Notes under the pieces: model-generated | Database searches by the model: none | What the model saw: the letters and a program-made list of their open reading frames with translations, nothing else | Told to the model about the DNA's origin: nothing | Shown here: in pieces, positions 1-6,990 of the stretch | Position numbering within the stretch: position 1 is the first letter of the stretch | How the letters are laid out: each line of letters opens with the position of its first letter | Translations under genes and position numbers: made by a program | Origin: Ignavibacteriota bacterium | GTDB lineage: Bacteria > Bacteroidota > Kapaibacteriia > Palsa-1295 | Direction: 5' to 3' | Assembly (NCBI GenBank): GCA_003151215.1 | Contig: PLXB01000275.1 | Coordinates: forward strand, 1 to 6,990 | DNA: 6,990 nucleotides

Positions 1-546
1 ACCTTTCACTCCGAAGAATGCGCTGGTAAATAATGCCGAAGCGAAAAGAAAAAAAACCAATGAACGCCTAACCTGGCGATCATCGAGGATGGCATTAAAG
101 TCCAAATCGCGAACGGAGGAATAGGTATCGTTGAACGCAGCTCCGGCAAAAGAAGGGGACCCATGAGCACTTGTAGACTCCGAAAGCAAATTGCGGGAAA
201 GCTGAAAAACATTGAGCAGCCTGTCTTCGACCTGATCGTAATGCTTGCCGATTGCAGTCGTAAGATATTCGTCAGAAACTTTCGGACGAATTCCAAGAGA
301 TTCAAGAATGGGGATCAGTGAATACGCAAGAAAAGCTCCGATACTGATTCCGAGCGCCGAAAAGAAAAGGACTGTTCTGCCAAGGATCGATAAATGAAAT
401 ATCGCTTCAATGCAGATTGCAAAAAGCGCTACGCATAAAAATAACGATGAGCCGGTCAGCAGTCCGGTTCTCAGCCGCAAAGATTCCCTCCGCCGACGAA
501 GGCGGGAAAGGCGGTCAAGAAGCTCCTGATAGAGGTATTGCGGCAT
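1..546 (-). CDS. DUF4175-like large membrane protein, N-terminal 182 residues (runs off the left edge)
   Basis: The minus-strand frame is open from the ATG at 546-544 to the left window edge, giving 182 codons with no stop. The protein begins MPQYLYQELLDRLSRLRRRR, a basic amphipathic stretch. Two hydrophobic segments follow, at about residues 29-50 and 56-82, and a third starts near 163-178. Between them is a soluble part containing 'TAIGKHYDQVEDRLLNVFQL' (about 97-116), followed by a Ser-rich stretch. A paired N-terminal membrane hairpin followed by an 'IG.hy..v.DRLLN..qL' motif is what I know from DUF4175-type proteins of Bacteroidota relatives, which are usually around 1000 residues long, so most of the gene lies outside the window. 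Function is not established; such proteins are inner-membrane with a large extracytoplasmic part. No clear Shine-Dalgarno precedes the ATG. The gene is transcribed divergently from the glycosyltransferase. The coding frame is secure; the family name is recalled from motif pattern only. Confidence 0.75.
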   Translation of the reverse strand, partial: MPQYLYQELLDRLSRLRRRRESLRLRTGLLTGSSLFLCVALFAICIEAIFHLSILGRTVLFFSALGISIGAFLAYSLIPILESLGIRPKVSDEYLTTAIGKHYDQVEDRLLNVFQLSRNLLSESTSAHGSPSFAGAAFNDTYSSVRDLDFNAILDDRQVRRSLVFFLFASALFTSAFFGVKG

Positions 547-578
547 GAAAGCGGTCTTAACTAACTACGATTGGGGAT

Positions 579-628
579 CGGTTCATGTTTCAGTTATGTA
601 ACCGAATGGAGCAGATAGGTGTTCCATT
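579..628. repeat. Two adjacent inverted repeats in the divergent intergenic region
   Basis: The left dyad has outer arms CGGTT (579-583) and AACCG (600-604), extended inward by CAT/ATG (584-586 with 596-598) across a one-base bulge. The right dyad starts at the next base: AATGGAGC (605-612) can pair with GTTCCATT (621-628) as 8 pairs including one G-T wobble, around an 8-base loop. Neither is followed by a T-run, so they do not look like terminators. They sit between two divergent genes, where operator sites would be expected. Arms this short can arise by chance. Confidence 0.3.
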
Positions 629-656
629 GCCCGGATTTTTAGAATTATTTTAATAC
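627..656 (+). promoter_or_regulatory. Weak sigma70-like promoter candidate for the glycosyltransferase cluster
   Basis: TTGCCC at 627-632 and TAATAC at 651-656 are separated by 18 bases. The first matches the -35 consensus at 4 of 6 bases and the second matches the -10 at only 3 of 6. It lies about 50 bases upstream of the proposed start at 708 and overlaps the right-hand inverted repeat. Bacteroidota-type primary sigma factors prefer a different -7 element (TAnnTTTG), and I found no clean copy here. The call rests mainly on position. Confidence 0.2.
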
Positions 657-707
657 GGCATCTACTAAAAATATTTCGTAAATTGTAGTTTCTTAGATAA
701 GCACCAC

Positions 708-2078
708 TTGGAGGATATTAACCCACAACCGCCTTTGCGCGAGAATACCGTTCTCGTGATCGCCTATTACTTTCCCCCGATGGGATTATCTGGCGTACAG
801 CGTACGCTGAAATTCGTAAAATATCTGCCGCAATTCGGATGGAAACCCATCGTTCTCACGACTCCCACCGATACACCTTATTATGCATTCGATGATAGCC
901 TGCTTGCTGAATTAGAAGATGAGATCAGTTCCGGAAAAGTCATTATCTACCGGACCGAAGCCGATCCATCGCTTGCGCGCGCTAAGAAAAGCGGCAAAGT
1001 CTTGAAACTTCCTCGTCAATGGTGGCAGCGGCTTCGCTCGAAAATAGTACAAATATTCCGCCAGCCGGATTCACGTATCGGCTGGAAAGATATCGCCGTG
1101 AAAAAAGCAGAGGAGATATTTGCCAGCCATACCATCGATGCGATATTCTCTACAGCTCCTCCTTATACTGATTTTTTGATCGCACGCGATCTTAAAGAAC
1201 GGTATAATGTCCCCTATCTTATGGATTACCGCGACGCATGGGTCGATAATCCGGTTCTAAATTTTTATCTTACACCCCTTCATAGACGAAAAGCGCGGAA
1301 AATAGAATACGAGGCTCTCCGGGCAAGCGATGCAATCACCGTTGCCAATAGGAGAATGAAAGAAGTTCTTTTGAGTAATTATCTTTTTCTGGATTGGAAC
1401 GATGTTTTTATTCTTCCTCATGGCTTCGATCCCGATGATATCGAGAAGGCAAAACTTTTAGCTTCAAATATCGTACAGCCAGATATATTCAAAGTCACAT
1501 ACTCCGGAGCGTTTTATGTCGGCAGAACACCGAAATATTTCCTGCAAGCCGCTAAAGAAGCGATTGCCGAAGTTCCTGAGCTTGGCGGATGCCTGGAATT
1601 GAATTTTGTCGGCGTACTTCAAAAGGAATATAAAAAGCTGATAAAAAAAATGCGGCTTGAGAATATTGTCGTTGAACAGGGATATTTGCCGCATTTAGAA
1701 AGTGTTACCCAGCTTCTTGCAGGCGATGTGCTCTGGATGACAATGTCGGATGATCTCTCAGCACCCGGAAAACTCTATGAATATTTCGGGACGCGGAAAC
1801 CGATCTTAGGACTTGTTCCTAAGGGAAGCCATGCCGCTCGAATGCTCACCGAATATGGCAATGCAAAACTTGCCGAACCGGAAAATATAACCGAGATAAA
1901 AGGAGCGCTGATCGAATATTTCAGATTATGGAAAGAATGGAAATTGCCTGTGGCAAGAAATGAGGAATTCCTGGAAAAATATGACCGACAATTTTTATCA
2001 AAGGAACTTGCCCTGCAACTGACGTTCATGTCGGGAAGTTTAGACGGCGAAATAAAGAAATTAAGGAGAAAAATTTGA
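708..2078 (+). CDS. GT-B fold glycosyltransferase, family 4-like
   Basis: This 456-residue protein probably transfers a sugar from a nucleotide-sugar donor in surface-polysaccharide or glycoconjugate synthesis, on the cytoplasmic side. The N-terminal domain opens with YYFPPMGLSGVQR (20-32), the glycine-bearing first loop typical of GT4-type proteins. 'PPYTDFLIARDLKERYNVPY' (151-170) leads into MDYRDAW (172-178), and PHGFD (237-241) marks the passage to the C-terminal domain. That domain starts near TYSGAFYVGRTP (264-275) and carries GKLYEYFGTRKPIL (354-367), the donor-binding region. E358 matches the second Glu of the GT4 E-x7-E motif; the position of the first is Leu350, so the motif is incomplete. 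The length is usual for the family. There is no signal peptide, and basic segments may give membrane contact. The start is TTG at 708; an in-frame TAA at 666-668 limits upstream choices, and no ATG comes before codon 25, inside the motif. The donor sugar and acceptor cannot be read from sequence. Confidence 0.85.
   Translation: MEDINPQPPLRENTVLVIAYYFPPMGLSGVQRTLKFVKYLPQFGWKPIVLTTPTDTPYYAFDDSLLAELEDEISSGKVIIYRTEADPSLARAKKSGKVLKLPRQWWQRLRSKIVQIFRQPDSRIGWKDIAVKKAEEIFASHTIDAIFSTAPPYTDFLIARDLKERYNVPYLMDYRDAWVDNPVLNFYLTPLHRRKARKIEYEALRASDAITVANRRMKEVLLSNYLFLDWNDVFILPHGFDPDDIEKAKLLASNIVQPDIFKVTYSGAFYVGRTPKYFLQAAKEAIAEVPELGGCLELNFVGVLQKEYKKLIKKMRLENIVVEQGYLPHLESVTQLLAGDVLWMTMSDDLSAPGKLYEYFGTRKPILGLVPKGSHAARMLTEYGNAKLAEPENITEIKGALIEYFRLWKEWKLPVARNEEFLEKYDRQFLSKELALQLTFMSGSLDGEIKKLRRKI
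2063..2068 (+). promoter_or_regulatory. Shine-Dalgarno AAGGAG deciding the TTG start of the propeller gene
   Basis: AAGGAG at 2063-2068 lies inside the last codons of the glycosyltransferase gene. It is 6 bases from TTG 2075 and 12 bases from the alternative in-frame GTG 2081. The shorter spacing favours TTG 2075, which also gives the 4-base TTGA overlap with the upstream stop. Confidence 0.6.
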
Positions 2079-3427
2079 GAGTGAAAGTCAAAGTCTTGTT
2101 ATTATGCGTCGTCCAATTTTTCTGTACTGCGGTTTTCGCGCAAAAAACGGAAAATTCCTTTGCCGATAAATATCCATTAGCAAAGATTTCAGAGAGAGAG
2201 CTTTATGAATTCGATGTTGCACGCCCTCTCGTGCATTTCGATGCATTACCTGACGGCTCAAACTGGTTTGCTGTCGATCAATTTGCGCTCATGCAAACGA
2301 TGACCGTCAACGGCGTTCGTTTCGAAAAACGTTTCAATGAAATTCCGAGTGCTACTGCCCGATTTTCACCTCATGGCGATTATCTTATTTGGATGGGACT
2401 TGAGAGAAGCTTCGATTTGAAAGGGTTTAATACGACAACGACGACCGTTTACAAATCGTCATTGGAGTCGTCAGTACCTGATTCGATTGGCAGTTTCACA
2501 AGTGATTACAACAGTTTATATTTTTCCGCAAGCGGTAAACACTGGGCTGCTACTCTTCCCGCAGCGAATGTCTATCAAAAAGGACTTCGCGACGTCGTAC
2601 TTGTTGACGGATCTATCGTTGCAAAAGATAACCCACTTCCGGGACTGTTTTCCTTCGACAAAAATGAAAAAAGCTGGGCATACCGATCAACTGACGGCAG
2701 AGAGGAAAATCTTGTAACTCCTTCCGGGATCCAAAAAATGTATACCCGTTCGAGAAATAATCCATATGTCGAATCTGCCGATCCTGTCATCTATCATTTT
2801 TCTCCGGATCTGAAAAGCTCACCAAATCTGCTTGAATCAAGAGATTACGATTTTGACTTTCGGCATCCTGCACAGATATTTAAAACAACATATTCGCCGA
2901 TGCGGCAGGATAGCGCACACATGTATATTATTTTTGGCGGGAAACGCGAACCGAATTTCCGCTGGGTCAATAGTCTTCAGATCGATACAGCAGGCAATCA
3001 TATTGCTTATTTCGCATGTGATACAACAGGTGACGGAATAAAAAACCGCAGTGAGAAAGCTGGCCTCGTCGTCGAAGATGGCAAGATCATCGGCGGACCC
3101 TATGATGAAACCGGAAGACTTTTTCTAAGTCTGAGCGGGAAAAATATTGCCTGGAGTGCAAAAAAGGACGGATTGATTTCTCTGTATCTCAATGGAAAGA
3201 AGATCGGAAATATCGGTGAGTCGCTCGAGTTTTTCTGGTCGCCCGATGAAAAGAAAATTGCGTATCTCACTACCGAGGAAAGAGGCAAAGGATTTATTGT
3301 CGCTAATGGCAAACGTTCTCCGAGCTATGATCGCATTGGCAGAGTTGGCTGGACTTCCGATAATAATGCCGTCGAATTCTGCGCAGTAAAGTATAATAAA
3401 CTTTTGTATATCAAACAGCCGTTTTGA
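2075..3427 (+). CDS. Exported beta-propeller protein (PD40/TolB-like repeats)
   Basis: The 450-residue protein has a classical signal peptide: a basic start (MRVKVK), a hydrophobic core at 7-20 and likely signal peptidase I cleavage at AVFA22|Q23. The mature part is built of repeats ending in 'FSpdg..iay'-type strands: FSPHGDYLIWM (97-107), FSASGKHWAAT (150-160), FSFDKNEKSWAY (192-203), LSLSGKNIAWSA (351-362), WSPDEKKIAYL (388-398) and WTSDNNAVEFCA (426-437). Alternating 'vveDGk' or 'vaNGk' turns (333-337, 409-413) complete the blades. This fits a propeller like those in PD40/WD40-like exported proteins, which usually bind partners rather than catalyse. Residues 316-327 contain an EF-hand-like loop with D316, D320, G321 and E327. 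The start is TTG at 2075, overlapping the glycosyltransferase stop, so the two are co-transcribed and probably translationally coupled. Location is periplasm or cell surface. The specific role is unknown; a link to the sugar chemistry of the upstream gene is inferred from position only. Confidence 0.8.
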   Translation: MRVKVKVLLLCVVQFFCTAVFAQKTENSFADKYPLAKISERELYEFDVARPLVHFDALPDGSNWFAVDQFALMQTMTVNGVRFEKRFNEIPSATARFSPHGDYLIWMGLERSFDLKGFNTTTTTVYKSSLESSVPDSIGSFTSDYNSLYFSASGKHWAATLPAANVYQKGLRDVVLVDGSIVAKDNPLPGLFSFDKNEKSWAYRSTDGREENLVTPSGIQKMYTRSRNNPYVESADPVIYHFSPDLKSSPNLLESRDYDFDFRHPAQIFKTTYSPMRQDSAHMYIIFGGKREPNFRWVNSLQIDTAGNHIAYFACDTTGDGIKNRSEKAGLVVEDGKIIGGPYDETGRLFLSLSGKNIAWSAKKDGLISLYLNGKKIGNIGESLEFFWSPDEKKIAYLTTEERGKGFIVANGKRSPSYDRIGRVGWTSDNNAVEFCAVKYNKLLYIKQPF

Positions 3428-3433
3428 TTTCCA

Positions 3434-4000
3434 ATGATAAATTTCCGGAACGTCATCGCGGGAATGGATTTGGTCCGCTGCTGTGGACAAACTAAAATCT
3501 TTCATGTCTTCGTTTTTTTGATTTTTGCCTCCATCACTCTTTCTTACGATCCGGTGTTTTCAGGTTCGGCAAAAGAAAAACCAAAGGCATATCTTCCGGC
3601 TCGCCCTCCGATAGCCGGATTACACCTGGCGATGAGCGCAGATTCTGCCGAAATTATCATGCGTCATATCGCGCTCAGGAAAACTACGCTGGAAGTCGAT
3701 TCTCTTAAGCTGATCGAATCCGATAGCGTGCGCATTTTCGGAGAACCTGCATATCTTCAGATTCAGCTATTAAATAATAAAGTGCAAACGATCGTCATTA
3801 ATTTTCATCCTCTTTCCGGTGAACGATATTTAAATACACGCAATACTCTCAATTCCTATCTTGAGCGCTTTTTCGGAAGAGGAGTCATCACTCTGGACGA
3901 AAGTGTCACCAACCGCCGCTGGGAAAATGAGGACGGAACAATGGAAGTTTCTTATACGGATAAATACACACGCGTATTCGTGAGATTAGGAAAGCATTGA
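3434..4000 (+). CDS. Small exported protein of unknown function
   Basis: I do not recognise a named family. The reading frame gives 188 residues with a strongly hydrophobic segment (FHVFVFLIFASITL, 23-36) followed by a polar Lys/Pro linker, which suggests a signal peptide or N-terminal anchor. The region after it starts with GLHLAMSADSAEIIMRHI (62-79), resembling the 'G..lgms..e' helix entry of small periplasmic alpha/beta proteins. It continues with short strands (LQIQLLNNKVQTIVINF, 108-124), a helix (about 131-148, 'LNTRNTLNSYLERFFG') and a final strand pair containing W163 and VSYTDKYTRVFVRL. There are two possible starts, ATG 3434 and ATG 3464. The second gives a more normal signal-peptide N-region (11 residues before the core), but neither has a Shine-Dalgarno. 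The gene follows the propeller gene by 6 bases, so it is probably the third gene of that operon. Its last 15 bases overlap the opposing small gene. Confidence 0.65.
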   Translation: MINFRNVIAGMDLVRCCGQTKIFHVFVFLIFASITLSYDPVFSGSAKEKPKAYLPARPPIAGLHLAMSADSAEIIMRHIALRKTTLEVDSLKLIESDSVRIFGEPAYLQIQLLNNKVQTIVINFHPLSGERYLNTRNTLNSYLERFFGRGVITLDESVTNRRWENEDGTMEVSYTDKYTRVFVRLGKH

Positions 4001-4276
4001 AGTTTCCGATACGTATTCAAACGGAATCTCCTCCCAATTCATCGGAATGCCGGATTTCATATTCATATAATACTGCCGGATCTCCGAGAGAGTGAAGGTA
4101 AAATGCTGAGCTTCATTGGTGAAAATAAATCGAGGATCGCCTTCCGGTTCATAGCGCAAGAGCCACAACGAATTATGATCCATATATTCGACAAAAAATT
4201 CTACGATCTTTTTATCTTGGCCTTTGATGATAAAATCCGGTCGTTCGGCGATGATCGAAAGCAGAGGGTGATTCAT
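3986..4276 (-). CDS. Small cytoplasmic protein of unknown function, convergent with the cluster
   Basis: From the ATG at 4276-4274 this frame gives 96 residues starting MNHPLLSIIAERPDFIIKG. The protein is compact and mixed in charge, with no signal peptide or membrane segment. A strand-like stretch with aromatic residues (NSLWLLRYEPEGDPRFIF, about 35-52) is followed by a likely helix (TLSEIRQYYMNMKSG, about 62-76). I recognise no family. The protein-like composition and the lack of a competing plus-strand gene over 4001-4276 support it as real. The frame can be extended to a TTG at 4312, but the added residues come from AT-rich intergenic DNA and form an implausible hydrophobic tail, so I chose the ATG. 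No Shine-Dalgarno precedes it. The 3' end runs 15 bases into the end of the opposing exported-protein gene, so the two transcripts would be antisense there. Confidence 0.6.
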   Translation of the reverse strand: MNHPLLSIIAERPDFIIKGQDKKIVEFFVEYMDHNSLWLLRYEPEGDPRFIFTNEAQHFTFTLSEIRQYYMNMKSGIPMNWEEIPFEYVSETSMLS

Positions 4277-4396
4277 TATAAAAAATAATAAAAGTGAATA
4301 CTGAATGAACAATAAAACTCAATAATTAGTGAATAAGGGAACAATCTTCGATCATATCTCTCTTTAAAGGAGCACTCGTCCCCTTTCGTCTGTTCT
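4277..4396. other. AT-rich divergent intergenic region with a displaced AAAGGAG and an 8-base direct repeat
   Basis: This 120-base gap must hold the promoters of the small minus-strand gene and the barrel gene. AGTGAATA occurs twice in direct orientation, at 4293-4300 and 4328-4335, 35 bases apart. A strong Shine-Dalgarno-like AAAGGAG at 4366-4372 lies 24 bases before ATG 4397, too far for normal use, and no ATG, GTG or TTG starts at normal spacing behind it. I could not assign a convincing plus-strand promoter. Confidence 0.35.
4285..4312 (-). promoter_or_regulatory. Promoter candidate placing a near-leaderless start on the small minus-strand gene
   Basis: On the minus strand, TTGTTC (4312-4307) and TATTAT (4290-4285) are separated by 16 bases. 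TATTAT matches the -10 consensus at 5 of 6 bases; TTGTTC matches the -35 at 3 of 6. Only 8 bases separate the -10 from the ATG at 4276, so transcription would begin at or within a base or two of the start codon. The region is AT-rich, which makes chance matches common. Confidence 0.25.
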
Positions 4397-5353
4397 ATGC
4401 CTAAGTTTTTTTTCTTCTTATTTTTTCTTTTCTTCGTACGGCAAGTGCTACATGCACAATGCTCGGATGCCGGCGTATGTTCTTTTCATAGCAACGACAA
4501 TGGGATTTTCCGCAGAAGCGGGATCGGCGTGGATTATCTCAATGGTTATAGCGGAGAGAAAACTGACGTTCATTATGAATCCGCGAAAATATCAGGATAC
4601 TATTGGTTCGGTAGAGAAATGAATATCGGCGCAGTACTTCCTCTCAACAGGCAGCGAGGAAAATTTGGGACCATTCAGGGAATAGGTGATCTACTCATGG
4701 TGATGGATTATTTAGTTAATGATCATCCGGGCGATCTTACTATTAACGGAGAAAGCAGTCTTCTGATGGGTACGTTTGAAGCGACTTCGCTTCAGATCGG
4801 AGCGAAATTTGCTACCGGAGCAGTGAACCAAAATAATCTTCCTCTTCTCTATCAAAACGGACTTGGCAGTAACGATCTTCTTCTTGGAATTATCTACTCA
4901 TCGGCTCATCCCCATGAATATGATTATGATCTGTTTGTCGGAGGATTCACTCTTCAAATCCCTTTTGGCATTGCGGGAAATCACGTTGATTCGCTTGAGC
5001 GTGGCATTGATCTCTTAGGAAGGATCGCGTATCAATACCCTATTTTACATTCATTTGGAATAAAAGGAGAAATTCTGGCAATTCAGCGATTAACAAAATC
5101 TACGCTGCATCAATATAAGCTTGTAAACGAAAATGGGTTTCCGGATTCATTAGAAACTCTCAGTCCTTATCCTTATAAAGTGAATGACAATATTTTACAA
5201 ATTAATTTTTCTGCAGGAGCTACTTATAACATTCAGCAGGATATTTTTTTCGAAACGGGTTTTACTGTTCCGCTCTTAGATAAAAAGGTGAATTATGACG
5301 GACTTAAACGTTCGTACACACTTTTCGCCAGTGTGAATTATCATTTCAAGTAG
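4397..5353 (+). CDS. Exported outer-membrane beta-barrel-like protein
   Basis: The 318-residue protein begins with a Phe-rich signal peptide (core at 4-14) and probable cleavage after LHA20|Q21. The mature N-terminus carries C22-SDAGV-C28, a close Cys pair. There is no lipobox, because Gln precedes C22. The rest alternates short amphipathic strands and polar turns, as in outer-membrane barrels: SAKISGYYWFGREMNIGAVLP (about 62-82, with an aromatic girdle), SLQIGAKFATG (131-141), NDLLLGIIYSSA (149-160), YDLFVGGFTLQIPFG (about 167-181), LQINFSAGATYNI (about 267-279), DIFFETGFTVPL (282-293) and the last strand YTLFASVNYHFK (307-318), close to the terminal aromatic insertion signal. Recurrent 'GiGD' and 'G.GsnDLLLG' turns resemble MetA-pathway/transporter-like barrels (PF13557 type). 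Cargo or ligand is unknown. ATG 4397 is chosen because it gives an intact signal peptide. The gene stands alone and ends directly against the opposing ATP-grasp gene. Confidence 0.7.
   Translation: MPKFFFFLFFLFFVRQVLHAQCSDAGVCSFHSNDNGIFRRSGIGVDYLNGYSGEKTDVHYESAKISGYYWFGREMNIGAVLPLNRQRGKFGTIQGIGDLLMVMDYLVNDHPGDLTINGESSLLMGTFEATSLQIGAKFATGAVNQNNLPLLYQNGLGSNDLLLGIIYSSAHPHEYDYDLFVGGFTLQIPFGIAGNHVDSLERGIDLLGRIAYQYPILHSFGIKGEILAIQRLTKSTLHQYKLVNENGFPDSLETLSPYPYKVNDNILQINFSAGATYNIQQDIFFETGFTVPLLDKKVNYDGLKRSYTLFASVNYHFK

Positions 5354-6990
<1,637 letters not shown>

Noticed and set aside
6..305. A 99-residue minus-strand reading frame
   Set aside because: It is out of frame with the DUF4175-like N-terminus, which is open over the same stretch, shows coherent membrane segments and continues to the window edge.
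3125..3505. A 126-residue minus-strand reading frame opposite the propeller gene end
   Set aside because: It lies antisense to clear propeller repeats and has no recognisable domain, so it is a shadow frame.
4008..4030. Inverted repeat TTCCG...CGGAA just past the end of the small exported-protein gene, with a palindrome ATACGTAT between the arms
   Set aside because: It has no T-run, a 13-base loop and only 5 perfect pairs, and it lies within the coding part of the opposing small gene, so it is not a credible terminator.
4293..4335. Direct repeat AGTGAATA, two copies 35 bases apart
   Set aside because: Eight AT-rich bases repeated twice in an AT-rich intergenic region is weak evidence for an operator; it is noted only in the intergenic entry.

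Overview
The window reads as ordinary chromosomal DNA from a member of the Bacteroidota/Chlorobiota/Ignavibacteriota group. This placement is inferred from protein content: a DUF4175-like membrane protein N-terminus, signal peptides cleaved at an 'Ala-Gln' junction (two of three exported proteins), a PD40-type beta-propeller, and an ATP-grasp-like protein of a kind I associate with Bacteroidota relatives. Base composition is moderate and even across genes. I see no insertion sequence, phage gene, CRISPR array, tRNA or rRNA, and no gene whose composition suggests recent transfer. The genus cannot be named from this sequence.

Layout from left to right. (1) Positions 1-546, minus strand: the first 182 residues of a large membrane protein that continues past the left edge. 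(2) 547-707: a divergent intergenic region with two adjacent inverted repeats and a weak promoter candidate. (3) 708-4000, plus strand: a compact three-gene cluster made of a GT-B glycosyltransferase, an exported beta-propeller protein and a small exported protein of unknown function. The first two genes overlap by 4 bases and the next gap is 6 bases. (4) 3986-4276, minus strand: a small convergent gene of unknown function whose last codons overlap the end of the cluster. (5) 4277-4396: a short AT-rich divergent intergenic region. (6) 4397-5353, plus strand: an exported protein with outer-membrane beta-barrel character. (7) 5354-6556, minus strand: an ATP-grasp-like enzyme whose stop codon directly abuts the stop of the barrel gene. 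(8) 6553-6990, minus strand: the C-terminal part of a CBS/CorC_HlyC-domain membrane protein, running off the right edge and joined to the ATP-grasp gene by an ATGA stop/start overlap.

How the genes may work together. The 708-4000 cluster pairs a cytoplasmic sugar transferase with two exported proteins, which suggests a surface-polysaccharide or envelope role, but only the glycosyltransferase has a recognisable activity. The CorC-like and ATP-grasp genes are almost certainly co-transcribed and translationally coupled. The ATP-grasp substrate is unknown, and this pair is the most interesting functional question here. I did not find a convincing new defence or mobile system.
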